From Rhodobacteraceae bacterium UBA6213 (GTDB taxonomy: Bacteria; Pseudomonadota; Alphaproteobacteria; Rhodobacterales; Rhodobacteraceae), in NCBI GenBank assembly GCA_002421605.1, contig DISJ01000013.1, positions 1-64,000 on the forward strand: a stretch of DNA of 64,000 bases. Direction: 5' to 3'. Shown in pieces: positions 9,724-17,766 of this stretch (the first letter of the stretch is position 1; each line of letters starts with the position of its first letter). A program made the translations under genes and the position numbers. Below the pieces are notes generated by a model that saw only the letters and a list, made by a program, of their open reading frames with translations, did no database searches and was not told the DNA's origin.

Positions 9724-9923
9724 GCGTTTCTCCAATGCGTTGGAGTTGCATGACGGCATTGGTCGGGCGAATAGTGTAGGTGACTTTCTCCATTCTCGTC
9801 AGAGACTTCGCCCCGTTGGCGCACTCGCAACCGGATCAGGCCAAGCGCCAGCAGGCCGCACAATTCGGCGCGGCGTTCGGAAGGCTTCATATGTTCGGGT
9901 GGCACTGGGTTGGGGCGTTTCAT
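9720..9923 (-). CDS. Small conserved protein of the recombinase cassette
   Basis: A 67-aa protein starting MKRPNPVPPEHMKPSERRAE. The segment SERRAELCGLLALGLIRLR looks like a short amphipathic helix-turn-helix. It is the first gene of the coupled cassette and its stop overlaps the DUF2924 start (ATGA). An in-frame ATG at 9953 would add 10 residues. Similar short proteins occur upstream of DUF2924 in related prophages. The function is unknown. Confidence 0.7.
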   Translation of the reverse strand: MKRPNPVPPEHMKPSERRAELCGLLALGLIRLRVRQRGEVSDENGESHLHYSPDQCRHATPTHWRNA

Positions 9924-10319
9924 TGTTTTAGCGCTCGCGGTCAGGGTGTCCATACCGACGAAAAGCCAGTCCGGCAGCCGCGATGGGACAAGCGATCTGA
10001 GGGCGGCCGCAGAAAACAGAACGGAGGTGGAACATCCGCTCTTGCGGACCGAAGTTTTGTCCACGATTATCGGGAGTTGAATCAGTTAGGTGCATTCGGC
10101 CGAAAGGGTGAGTTCATGCAGCGCAAATCATCTACGATTGGTCCCGTTGTATTGGCACTGATCGATGATGCTCGGACTGATCCCATCCGAGCAGCACTTG
10201 CCATCAGGGAGGGAGGCGATGTTGCCGTCAGTCCCCAAAGGCGACATCGCAGTGTCAAGTTCCAAGCAGTGCGCCACGATCGGCATTTATAGCGGAAATC
10301 AGCATTTTCGGAGATTTAT
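9924..10319. other. Divergent intergenic region, possible small ORF
   Basis: This 396-bp stretch separates the leftward recombinase cassette from the rightward 735-aa gene, so it should hold both promoters. A 58-codon frame at 10116-10292 (+), starting MQRKSSTIGPVVLALIDDAR, is possible, but it has only a weak ribosome binding site and matches nothing I know. I do not annotate it as a gene. No hairpin or repeat stood out. Confidence 0.35.
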
Positions 10320-12527
10320 ATGGTACGCGCCCCGGCCAGAACCTGCCCGAACCTTTCTCGGCTATTCGATGATGCAGAACCGAGGCTGCTTTCCGGATTT
10401 CTTGAAAGCAAAGCTTTCGAGAGATTGAAATGGCTAGCGACCTACAAGTTCGATCCGGAAAACCCGGACGGTCCATCAATTGCCAGAGAAATGCTGCGGC
10501 AAGAAAAGAAGGACCGGCTGGGCCCGCTCGAAGCCGAAGCAGCCCGGATTGTCACAATCGCGAGTGACCGCGGCGAGTACGTCCTCGAAGGTCTCGCCAA
10601 TACCTCGCTCGAACCCGAAGACGCCAAGGCGCTTCTGAACCAGCGGGACAAGCTCGCGCGAAGCTTGTGGGCCTTTGCCAATGAACACGGCGTGTTTGAA
10701 GCGGCAGAAAACAGCCTGCACCTGCGTCTGTACCGGCGATATGACAAGCACTACCAGACCTTCATGGCCGAGCCCTCAGTCAACGGTGGCCCGGACGCCG
10801 GTAGCGCAGTACTTGATGCGCTTCTTGCCGATCTCAACAAACGCCTCGATCGCGGCGACGGCTACAGCATCGACAGATTTGATATCCCTGATGACGGCGA
10901 TGAGCCGGCAGCGGAAATGTACCTGCTGTTCCATCCAGATCCCCACACAAGCGTTCGGGAGATCGACGACGACGGCAATCGGTCGAGCATCTATTTTCGC
11001 CCACCCGGCGAGGCAATGATCGTCTACACGCCGTCGACGGGGCGGGTTCATGTCCGCGCAGGCAACCGGAAGCTGCGGCACACCATCGCCGAACGCTTCA
11101 TCGAGACAGCTCTCGATCAGACCTATTCCAACCAGCCTGTCGACTTTCAGGCATACGACATCTCGCAGTTCCTAAAAGGGTTCGATCTCGAGCCTCCGGA
11201 ACTCGACGACGTGGTGATCAACCGCACGCAAGTGATCCGGGCTGACATCAGCATTGGCAATCTCGCCAATCGCCTTTCGCTTTCCACCACGATTGACCAG
11301 GACATCTCCAAGATCATCGACGGCCAGCCGGGCCTCCCGAAGATTTTTGAGCGGGCGGTCGCAATCCGCTTCGTCGAGATCGCGGTGCGGTATCGACGCG
11401 CTGGACGGGACGAGGCGCAAACCCTCGACTTTACGCTTAGTGACCGCAACACAAGCAGCCTCCTCAGCGTCGACGACCCCTTCGAACGGGTTCTGGGGCA
11501 CCGCCTGCTTAGACACTGGAAGATATTGCGCGACGGTCGCTCGCCAAGCGACGCAGAAAGCATGGCGGTGATGCCCGCCTTGCTGGCCATCTGGGACATC
11601 GGCGTAGACAAGGTATCTGGCGCATGGCTTTTGAATCGTGGTGTCGATCCCGGCCTTCTGACCGAGTTGGGCTTTCTCGTGCCCGCTGGCTGGGAAGGCG
11701 ATGACCTGATCGATGATGAGGACGAGGTGGGCCCGGTCGCTGCCGAGGTAATTGTTCGTGTTGAAAAGGGAGACGCGGAGGCAGGCGACCGGAAGGTGGC
11801 CGACATCAAGGTCGCCGAGGGGCAGGTAACGCCTGGAGGTAACCCGGATAGCTACAAGATTTATCGTGTGCGCGACGGTTGGGTCGAGCAACACCTGAAG
11901 GCACGTCTAGAACAAACGATTGACGCGCCTGCCATCGAGAAAATTACCGACCACCTACTCTGCCTTGGAACACTTTCGGTCGATGGTGGTGACGTTCCGA
12001 TCTACCTCGCGCGTGGCCTCGACCGGGAGAAGGTCCGGTCCAGCGTCGATACGGAGCTTCGGGCGCGCCACAACCTTGGCATCGGACTGGTCTTGCAGGC
12101 TGGCAATGCGCCCGGCCCATGCCTCGCGGCAAATGTTCTAACGCCGCTCGCCGATCAGATCGACACGGAACAGTTTGAAATCGCATTGGTCGCAGACAAG
12201 CTCCGGTCCGTGTTTCGTCGTCACCGGATCTTGGCCCGTGGTGGCCAGGCTGTCGAACTCGCCCAAAACGGGGAGAACATGGCGACCCTTTTCGTGCCTG
12301 GAAAAGGCAGCATCGACATCCGAGGAGAGAATCGTATCGCGATCATCCAGCGACTGGTCGATGCCCACAACAATGGCCCGATGCCAATGGCGACCGGAGA
12401 TCTTGTGAAGGACATCGCCGCAGACCAATCCCTGTCGAACATTTTCAAGCAACCCTTGTGGGACAAACTGAAGGCCAAATTTCTTAGAAGTCTGGGCCCA
12501 AAGGGGCCCTGGGAGATCGCTGTCTGA
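10320..12527 (+). CDS. Unrecognised 735-aa protein
   Basis: I do not recognise a family. The protein is acidic and soluble, with no signal peptide, membrane span, Walker motif or clear nuclease motif. The first 150 residues look helical. Residues about 200-290 (YLLFHPDPHTSVREI, IYFRPPGEAMIVYTP) look like beta-rich sheets. The C-terminal 150 residues include another alpha/beta region ending in KGPWEIAV. ATG 10320 is supported by GGAGA seven bases upstream. The gene stands alone between the recombinase cassette and the Com-like gene, a place often used by phages for lysogenic or defence cargo. A defence role is speculation from position. Confidence 0.75.
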   Translation: MVRAPARTCPNLSRLFDDAEPRLLSGFLESKAFERLKWLATYKFDPENPDGPSIAREMLRQEKKDRLGPLEAEAARIVTIASDRGEYVLEGLANTSLEPEDAKALLNQRDKLARSLWAFANEHGVFEAAENSLHLRLYRRYDKHYQTFMAEPSVNGGPDAGSAVLDALLADLNKRLDRGDGYSIDRFDIPDDGDEPAAEMYLLFHPDPHTSVREIDDDGNRSSIYFRPPGEAMIVYTPSTGRVHVRAGNRKLRHTIAERFIETALDQTYSNQPVDFQAYDISQFLKGFDLEPPELDDVVINRTQVIRADISIGNLANRLSLSTTIDQDISKIIDGQPGLPKIFERAVAIRFVEIAVRYRRAGRDEAQTLDFTLSDRNTSSLLSVDDPFERVLGHRLLRHWKILRDGRSPSDAESMAVMPALLAIWDIGVDKVSGAWLLNRGVDPGLLTELGFLVPAGWEGDDLIDDEDEVGPVAAEVIVRVEKGDAEAGDRKVADIKVAEGQVTPGGNPDSYKIYRVRDGWVEQHLKARLEQTIDAPAIEKITDHLLCLGTLSVDGGDVPIYLARGLDREKVRSSVDTELRARHNLGIGLVLQAGNAPGPCLAANVLTPLADQIDTEQFEIALVADKLRSVFRRHRILARGGQAVELAQNGENMATLFVPGKGSIDIRGENRIAIIQRLVDAHNNGPMPMATGDLVKDIAADQSLSNIFKQPLWDKLKAKFLRSLGPKGPWEIAV

Positions 12528-12586
12528 CCAGCGGCTCCGATCTGGCTCCGATTGGGGGGTCTGACTAGCTCCGATTCGCCATGACA

Positions 12587-12622
12587 ATTCGGGTGCTCCA
12601 TCGAACAGAGGAGCACCCGAAT
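12587..12622 (+). promoter_or_regulatory. RNA hairpin covering RBS and start codon of the Com-like gene
   Basis: A perfect 13-bp inverted repeat: ATTCGGGTGCTCC (12587-12599) pairs with GGAGCACCCGAAT (12610-12622) across a 10-nt loop. The right arm contains most of the AGAGGAG ribosome binding site (12607-12613) and the A and T of the start codon at 12621. In mRNA this would hide the translation start. Mu Com is a translational regulator that remodels an RNA stem, so this could be an autoregulatory target. That link is inference. Confidence 0.6.
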
Positions 12623-12866
12623 GCCGACTCCCTTCCCATCGCGCCAACCAGCCCCGTCGACCTGGGCTACAGGCGCGAAACCGAAGCCCACCACCATGAA
12701 CCCGGAATGGCGCTGCACGCGCTGTGACAAGCTGCTCGGCGTTTGCCGGGACGGCCGCATGCACCTGCGTTTTGCGCGGGGGCACGAGTACTTCGTGGGC
12801 TTCCCCGTTCAGGCCACCTGCCGCGGCTGCTGGACACTGAATCAGGCGTCCAGCCCCTCCGGTTGA
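12621..12866 (+). CDS. Com-like zinc-ribbon protein
   Basis: An 81-aa protein with a zinc ribbon: Cys32 and Cys35 (RCTRCDKLLG) and a second pair CRGCWTLN near residues 73-80. The CxxC-x-KLLG ... CxxC-xx-LN pattern matches Mu Com, a small protein that activates translation of the mom modification gene. Here an insert with His and Arg separates the two Cys pairs. ATG 12621 has AGAGGAG eight bases upstream, but a shorter start at ATG 12696 would match classic Com length better. No mom homologue was recognised in the window. Confidence 0.7.
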   Translation: MPTPFPSRQPAPSTWATGAKPKPTTMNPEWRCTRCDKLLGVCRDGRMHLRFARGHEYFVGFPVQATCRGCWTLNQASSPSG

Positions 12867-12966
12867 CGCGCCCTACGCCACCAACCCCCTGAAATCGCAG
12901 AGACGCGCGACGTCCTAACCTGGCCACGAGAAGGCGCTGGACGCCTGGCCGCAAGGCAGGCGTCCA

Positions 12967-13689
12967 ATGTCTTTCGCATGGCACGAGATTCGTGATCAAA
13001 TCATGCATTCCGCTTCCACCCTCAGCTTCCAGCGCAGCTTCGATGCAATTCGGCGCGACAGCGAATCGCTCGGGGGCTTCGGTGATCCAGCTGCATTGCT
13101 GGACGCGCTGCACCTCGGTTGCCGTGCGCCGGACGAGAAAAACCGATTGCTGGTCGCACTGGTCGGGGCCGCACAGTCTTGCGGTGCGGTCTCCGATTGT
13201 GCCCTGACGCTGATGCTGCTGGCGCTCTGGCCGGGGTTGGATGCCGTTCGGCGCAGATCGATCTGGCGAAAGATCGGCACAGGCGACGAGGTCGCGTCCG
13301 AAATTCTTGCTCGGGCCTCGGAAGCCATTCGGTGTGTGGATCTGCAGCGGGTCAATTGGATCGCGGCGACCATCCTGCGGAACATTGAGCGGGACCTGAT
13401 CCGAACGCGTCAGCGAGAGGACATGCGCCAGAGACTGCGCAGCGAGACCGACCCCGACAAAATACCGATCGACGGTGACGTGCTTCGGGCCGACGCCAGC
13501 CCCGAACTGCTCCACGGCGACCTCGTCCGCATCGTCGGGAAGGACGCTGATCTGGTGATCCGTGTGGCCATCAACGGTTTCTCCCAAGCCGAGGTCGCGA
13601 CCGAACTGGGGCTGTCCGAGGCGGCGACGCGCAAGCGTTACCAGCGGGCGACCCGACGTCTGCGCGATGCCTTGCAAGAAATCTGCTGA
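12967..13689 (+). CDS. Sigma-70-like helix-turn-helix protein
   Basis: A 240-aa protein whose C-terminal region (about 195-238) reads like a sigma region 4 HTH: FSQAEVATELGLSEAATRKR followed by YQRATRRLRDAL. The middle part (ILRNIERDLIRTRQRED, about 138-155) resembles the region 2/3 linker of ECF-type sigma factors. It may direct transcription of the rightward prophage genes, or only bind DNA. The next genes follow closely on the same strand. No anti-sigma gene is visible. Confidence 0.7.
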   Translation: MSFAWHEIRDQIMHSASTLSFQRSFDAIRRDSESLGGFGDPAALLDALHLGCRAPDEKNRLLVALVGAAQSCGAVSDCALTLMLLALWPGLDAVRRRSIWRKIGTGDEVASEILARASEAIRCVDLQRVNWIAATILRNIERDLIRTRQREDMRQRLRSETDPDKIPIDGDVLRADASPELLHGDLVRIVGKDADLVIRVAINGFSQAEVATELGLSEAATRKRYQRATRRLRDALQEIC

Positions 13690-13773
13690 TCCGATGTCCC
13701 GATCCCTGCGGCGCAGTGGCTTTTCCCATTCAGACGCCAACGCGCGCCCAACTCAAACCGAAAGTCGACCAGC

Positions 13774-14034
13774 ATGATCAGCAAAGCCGATCTCTTGTCC
13801 GCAGACCTCAAGCGCGTTCCCGGCCTCTACCGCCGGTGGGAACTGCCGGAAATCCTGAAAAACCAACGCGCCTACCGCATCGAGAATGCCGGTTCCCATC
13901 AGGATGGGACGCCTCTTGTGGCGATCTACGCCGACGCCGAAGCGGGCCAGCCGGGCGACCTGCACAACGCCGCAATCAACGACGCCGAACCGACCTCGGT
14001 CCCGCCTGGGACGATGTCGCGGCGGCCTGAGTAG
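13774..14034 (+). CDS. Small hypothetical phage protein (86 aa)
   Basis: An 86-aa protein beginning MISKADLLSADLKRVPGLYR, with a predicted mixed helix/strand N-terminal 60 residues and a Pro/Arg-rich, likely disordered tail. No domain recognised. It lies in the run of small early genes between the sigma-like gene and the AAA ATPase, all on the + strand. The ribosome binding site is weak, so the start is uncertain. Confidence 0.6.
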   Translation: MISKADLLSADLKRVPGLYRRWELPEILKNQRAYRIENAGSHQDGTPLVAIYADAEAGQPGDLHNAAINDAEPTSVPPGTMSRRPE

Positions 14035-14052
14035 CGGGGAAAGGAGGAGATC

Positions 14053-14409
14053 ATGTTCATGGGAACCACACCCTTCATCACGGTCCGCGCTAGCCGACCG
14101 CTCGCCGAAATCGAGTTCTGCGCCTGGATTGGCCAGGCCGTGCCCGGCGACAGGCTGGAATACCACCGCGGCTTTCTGGCCCTCGACATCTTCCCGATGT
14201 TCGCCCGCCTGCCGGACCAGCAGCGGACGGAACTGACGCGGCTCGGATCCCGCGCCTTCTGGGCCGCCGAACGGGGCCTCGTGCATCTCGTCCAGGAACG
14301 GATCGGCACCGACCAATTCGCCTACATCGCCGTCGCCCGACCGAAGCCGAAGGCCGCAGCCGTCTCGCTGTCCGCACTGCTGCTCGCTGAGCAAGAGGCT
14401 GCCTGTTGA
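14053..14409 (+). CDS. Hypothetical early phage protein (118 aa)
   Basis: A 118-aa soluble protein with a compact predicted alpha/beta core. AEIEFCAWIGQAVPGDRLEY near residues 18-37 and LVQERIGTDQFAYIAVAR near 80-98 are the best-defined segments. GGAGGA lies directly upstream of ATG 14053. Similar proteins are common in alphaproteobacterial prophages just ahead of the AAA_24 ATPase, but the function is unknown. The C-terminus overlaps an alternative TTG start of the next gene. Confidence 0.65.
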   Translation: MFMGTTPFITVRASRPLAEIEFCAWIGQAVPGDRLEYHRGFLALDIFPMFARLPDQQRTELTRLGSRAFWAAERGLVHLVQERIGTDQFAYIAVARPKPKAAAVSLSALLLAEQEAAC

Positions 14410-14450
14410 CCGCCCTCCAATCCCTTTTTGCCGATCATGGAGACCCTAAG

Positions 14451-14939
14451 ATGCCGTTTCCCGCGAATTCCCCCACTGTCGATGATTTGCCGAGCCTCGG
14501 CCTGCAAGACATCGCCCGGCTGCCGATCGAACTGCTGGCCGTCCTGCAGCGCGATGTCGACGAGCGCCTCAAGCGCGACAAGGCCGCGAAGGCCCGCCTC
14601 GACGGGGCGCTGGAGGTCCGTTTTGCGACCCGCGCCGCCGAGGAACGCCAGTCGCAGGCCAAGGACACTGGCACGGTGCGCTTCGACGAGGGCGATTTCA
14701 CCGTGGTCGCCGATCTGCCGAAGCGGGTCGATTGGGATCAGGACCGGCTCGCCGCCATGGTCGAGCGCATGCGCGCGGCCAAAGACGATCCCGCTCAGTA
14801 TGTCGATATCGCCTACAAGGTGCCCGAGCGCAAATATGTCGCCTGGCCCGATGCAATCCGCGCCGGTTTCGAGCCCGCGCGCACGGTGCGCACCGGCACG
14901 CTGAAGATCGAAATCGTTCCGCAGGGGGGCGATCAATGA
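14451..14939 (+). CDS. Hypothetical early phage protein (162 aa)
   Basis: A 162-aa protein with a helical N-terminal half (residues 25-75, rich in Arg, Glu and Lys) and a C-terminal half containing WDQDRLAAMVERMRA. No domain recognised. I prefer ATG 14451 over the TTG at 14406, which overlaps the upstream stop, because GGAGA stands nine bases before the ATG. Its stop overlaps the next start in an ATGA junction, so it is coupled to the following gene. Confidence 0.65.
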   Translation: MPFPANSPTVDDLPSLGLQDIARLPIELLAVLQRDVDERLKRDKAAKARLDGALEVRFATRAAEERQSQAKDTGTVRFDEGDFTVVADLPKRVDWDQDRLAAMVERMRAAKDDPAQYVDIAYKVPERKYVAWPDAIRAGFEPARTVRTGTLKIEIVPQGGDQ

Positions 14940-15709
14940 GCCTGCTCGCCCCGGTATCGGCCCCGTCGCACGACCTGCCCAGCCTGATCGACCGCGCCAC
15001 CAGCATGCTCTCGGGCGCGAAGTCCGCGGCCGAAGTGCTCGAGGCGCGCGAGGTGGCCGGACTGGCCTACGACGTGGCGAAACGCGCCGCCCGGCTGCAA
15101 CGCGCCAAGAGCGCCCATGACGATCTCGTCGCTGCGGCGCATCGCGCTCAGGCCCATGCGCTCGAGATCGAGGCCCGCGCCAAGCGCCGGCTGGCGGACG
15201 AATACGATGCGGCGCAGGCACGGGGCGAGATAAAGCGCAACGGTGGCGACAGGAGCAGTGTTGAGGACCACAACACTGCTTCGGCAGCCGATCTTGGCAT
15301 GCGCCGCGATGAAATTCACGAGGCCCGCCAGATCCGCGACGCCGAGGCGGCAGACCCCGGCATCGTGCGCCGTGCGCTTGATGATCGGTTGGAACGTGGC
15401 GAGGAACCGACGCGCGCGGCCCTGCGCAAGATGGTGGTCGATGCCGCGATGCGTGGGTTGCGCCCGCAGCGGCCCGCCAGCCGGCGCAACCCGCTCTATG
15501 TTCCTCCGACGCCCGAGCAGGCGGCGTGGCGGCATGTCACCGGCACGTTCCGCGCCTTTGCCGAGTGGGCTTCGGAAGGGAACCTCGCCCTTGCCCGCGA
15601 CGGCATGCGTCAGGCCCAGGATACCCCGTTTCACGACCTCGATGCCAACGCCATCGCCCAAGGGTCAGCAGCTTTCACAACAATCAAGGAGTGGTTTGAT
15701 GCTCGATAG
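14936..15709 (+). CDS. Hypothetical phage protein with long helical region (257 aa)
   Basis: A 257-aa protein. Residues about 25-100 form a long Ala/Arg/Glu-rich helix, probably a coiled coil. It resembles the helical part of phage proteins that act near replication or DNA-binding genes, but I cannot name a family. The segment DLGMRRDEIHEARQIRDAE (about 118-136) is a probable HTH-like or helical element. It starts in an ATGA overlap with the upstream gene, and its end overlaps the start of the next gene by 11 bp. Confidence 0.65.
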   Translation: MSLLAPVSAPSHDLPSLIDRATSMLSGAKSAAEVLEAREVAGLAYDVAKRAARLQRAKSAHDDLVAAAHRAQAHALEIEARAKRRLADEYDAAQARGEIKRNGGDRSSVEDHNTASAADLGMRRDEIHEARQIRDAEAADPGIVRRALDDRLERGEEPTRAALRKMVVDAAMRGLRPQRPASRRNPLYVPPTPEQAAWRHVTGTFRAFAEWASEGNLALARDGMRQAQDTPFHDLDANAIAQGSAAFTTIKEWFDAR

Positions 15710-16181
15710 CCAATCAGCGGGTTTTGCCGAAGGTGTCTGGGAGGCTGCCTCTCAGCTCGGAAACAACGCCCCCAAAATCGCCGATGACATGATGCAGACA
15801 GCATTTCCGCTCACCTGTGCGCAGGCGCGGCAGGAGGGTGCGATGCGGATGCTTCGCACCGGGATCATCACCGAGGTCAAGCGCATCCTGCGCAACCAGA
15901 ACGACGTTTTGGGACAGTCGGATTTCTCTGCGATCAGCGAGACATTCGCGCCATTTGTCCAGGACCTGCGCTCGAAGTCCTACTTCGTGGAAAGCGCCGA
16001 GGAATACGTCGCGATCCCGGACCTCATCGCGGAACCCGACCTGCTCGACGATGCCCGTCGTTTCATGCGGCGCAAGGGCAAGGAATGCCTGAACGAAGCT
16101 GACCGTCTGGATGCGCTCTACGTAGCGGTAACCGCCGACGACGCTGATGCGCTGCAGGCGCGGCAGGGGGTGTCGGCATGA
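15699..16181 (+). CDS. Hypothetical phage protein (160 aa)
   Basis: A 160-aa acidic, helical protein starting MLDSQSAGFAEGVWEAASQL. AAGGAGTGG sits just upstream of ATG 15699. It has no recognised domain and no signal or membrane segment. Its stop overlaps the start of the AAA ATPase (ATGA), so it probably belongs to the same recombination/replication operon. Confidence 0.65.
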   Translation: MLDSQSAGFAEGVWEAASQLGNNAPKIADDMMQTAFPLTCAQARQEGAMRMLRTGIITEVKRILRNQNDVLGQSDFSAISETFAPFVQDLRSKSYFVESAEEYVAIPDLIAEPDLLDDARRFMRRKGKECLNEADRLDALYVAVTADDADALQARQGVSA

Positions 16182-17077
16182 CCGGTGCACTCCCCATCAT
16201 CACCGCCGATCAGCGCATGGCCGAACAGCGCGGCATCAAGGGCGTCATCTTCGGCCCGTCCGGGATTGGCAAAACCACCTTGCTGTGGACGCTGTGGGCG
16301 ACGACCACATTGTTCTTCGATCTCGAAGCCGGGGACCTGGCCATCGAGGGGCTGGCGATCGACGTGATCCGTCCGCGCACCTGGAAGGAATGCCGGGACT
16401 TCGCGGTGTTCATCGGCGGTCCGAACCCGGCGCTCCGTGCCGACCAGCCCTACAGCCAGGCGCATTGCGATGAGGTCCGCGGGCGGTTTGGCGATCCCGC
16501 CGCGCTCGACAAATACGACACGGTGTTCATCGACTCGATCACGGTCGCCGGGCGTCTGTGCTTTCAGTGGTGCAAGGGCCAACCCGAAGCAATGTCGGAG
16601 AAAACCGGCAAGCCGGATGTCCGGGGTGCTTACGGGCTCCATGGCCGCGAGATGATCGCCTGGCTCACGCATCTGCAGCACACACGCGGCAAGAACGTCT
16701 GGTTCGTCGGCATCCTCGATCAGAAGCTGGATGACTTCAACCGCAAGGTGTTCTCACCGCAGATCGACGGCTCCAAGACCGGGTTGGAACTGCCCGGGAT
16801 CGTCGATCAGGTCATCACCATGATCGATGTGCCCGACGCGCAGGGTCAACCGCAGCGGGGCTTCGTCTGCCAGACGCTGAACCCCTGGGGCTATCCGGCC
16901 AAGGACCGCTCGGGGCGCCTCGCGCTGCTGGAGCCGCCGCATCTGGGCCAACTGATGGAGAAAATCCGCGGGCCCCTGATCCCCGTGGAACGACGCCTGA
17001 CCTTTGCACCGCCACAGCTGCCCGCTCCATCGGCGGTCGGCGGCGCTGACCAATCCAATTCCCCCAACGCCGACTGA
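16178..17077 (+). CDS. RecA-like AAA_24 ATPase (phage nucleotide-binding protein, Sak4-like)
   Basis: A 299-aa ATPase. Walker A is FGPSGIGKTT (about residues 26-35) and Walker B is YDTVFIDSIT (about 110-119). The layout fits the AAA_24 'phage nucleotide-binding protein' family, whose Sak4 members are RecA-core single-strand annealing recombinases. The next gene is the probable ssDNA-binding partner, a pairing known for Sak4. Its start is coupled to the upstream gene (ATGA). The C-terminal 30 residues are Pro/Ser-rich and probably disordered. Confidence 0.8.
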   Translation: MTGALPIITADQRMAEQRGIKGVIFGPSGIGKTTLLWTLWATTTLFFDLEAGDLAIEGLAIDVIRPRTWKECRDFAVFIGGPNPALRADQPYSQAHCDEVRGRFGDPAALDKYDTVFIDSITVAGRLCFQWCKGQPEAMSEKTGKPDVRGAYGLHGREMIAWLTHLQHTRGKNVWFVGILDQKLDDFNRKVFSPQIDGSKTGLELPGIVDQVITMIDVPDAQGQPQRGFVCQTLNPWGYPAKDRSGRLALLEPPHLGQLMEKIRGPLIPVERRLTFAPPQLPAPSAVGGADQSNSPNAD

Positions 17078-17090
17078 AAGGACAAATCCG

Positions 17091-17756
17091 ATGACTGGTC
17101 TCTGGAACGACTTCAACTCCGCGCAAAGCAACAGCAACGTCATCCCGAAGGGCACGCTCGCCAAGGTGCGACTGACCATTCGCCCCGGCGGCTTCGATGA
17201 TCCCTCCCAAGGTTGGACCGGCGGCTATGCCAAACGCGGCGCCACCGGAGCTGTCTATCTCGACGCCGAATATACCGTGGTCGAAGGGCCCTTTGCCAAA
17301 CGCAAGATCTGGTCGCTGATCGGGCTTTACAGCCCGAAGGGCCCCGATTGGGCGAACGCCGGGCGTGGCTTGATCAAGGGCATCCTGAACTCGGCGCGCG
17401 GGCTCGATGACAAGGACAACTCGCCGCAAGCGCAGGCCAAACGCCGGATCGGCGGCTTTGCTGAACTGGACGGGATCGAATTCATCGCCCGGATGGACAT
17501 CGGTTCCGACACCAGCGGCGAGGACAAGAACGAGGTTCGCTCGGCCGTCACGCCCAGCCACCGCGATTATGCGCAGCTGATGGGGCAAGGATCGGCCGCT
17601 CAGATGCAGGGTTACGGCCAGCCCCCGGTAATGAGCGCGCCGCAGCAGGGCTACGCCGCCCCGGCTCAGCGCTACACCGCGCCCACGCCGCAACCGCAGA
17701 CTCCGCAATCCCCTGCGGCCCCCGGTTTTTCCGGGCGCCCCAGCTGGGCCGAGTGA
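17091..17756 (+). CDS. Probable phage DNA-binding protein (ssDNA-binding partner)
   Basis: A 221-aa protein with a beta-rich N-terminal domain (residues 20-150, including LAKVRLTIRPGG and KRKIWSLIGLY) and a Gln/Pro/Tyr-rich disordered tail ending in PSWAE. This folded-core-plus-acidic-tail design is typical of SSB-like proteins. Its place between a Sak4-like ATPase and a helicase supports a ssDNA-binding role, but I cannot assign the family. ATG 17091 follows GAAAGGA at good spacing. Confidence 0.65.
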   Translation: MTGLWNDFNSAQSNSNVIPKGTLAKVRLTIRPGGFDDPSQGWTGGYAKRGATGAVYLDAEYTVVEGPFAKRKIWSLIGLYSPKGPDWANAGRGLIKGILNSARGLDDKDNSPQAQAKRRIGGFAELDGIEFIARMDIGSDTSGEDKNEVRSAVTPSHRDYAQLMGQGSAAQMQGYGQPPVMSAPQQGYAAPAQRYTAPTPQPQTPQSPAAPGFSGRPSWAE

Positions 17757-17766
17757 GGGACCGACC

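Noticed and set aside
9780..10292. 170-codon + strand frame overlapping the recombinase cassette
   Set aside because: It runs opposite to a better-supported coupled gene (9720-9923). Only its last 58 codons remain possible as a small gene.
12533..12577. Three GCTCCGAT repeats after the 735-aa gene
   Set aside because: Short and irregularly spaced. They could be chance, and no partner protein or function can be named.
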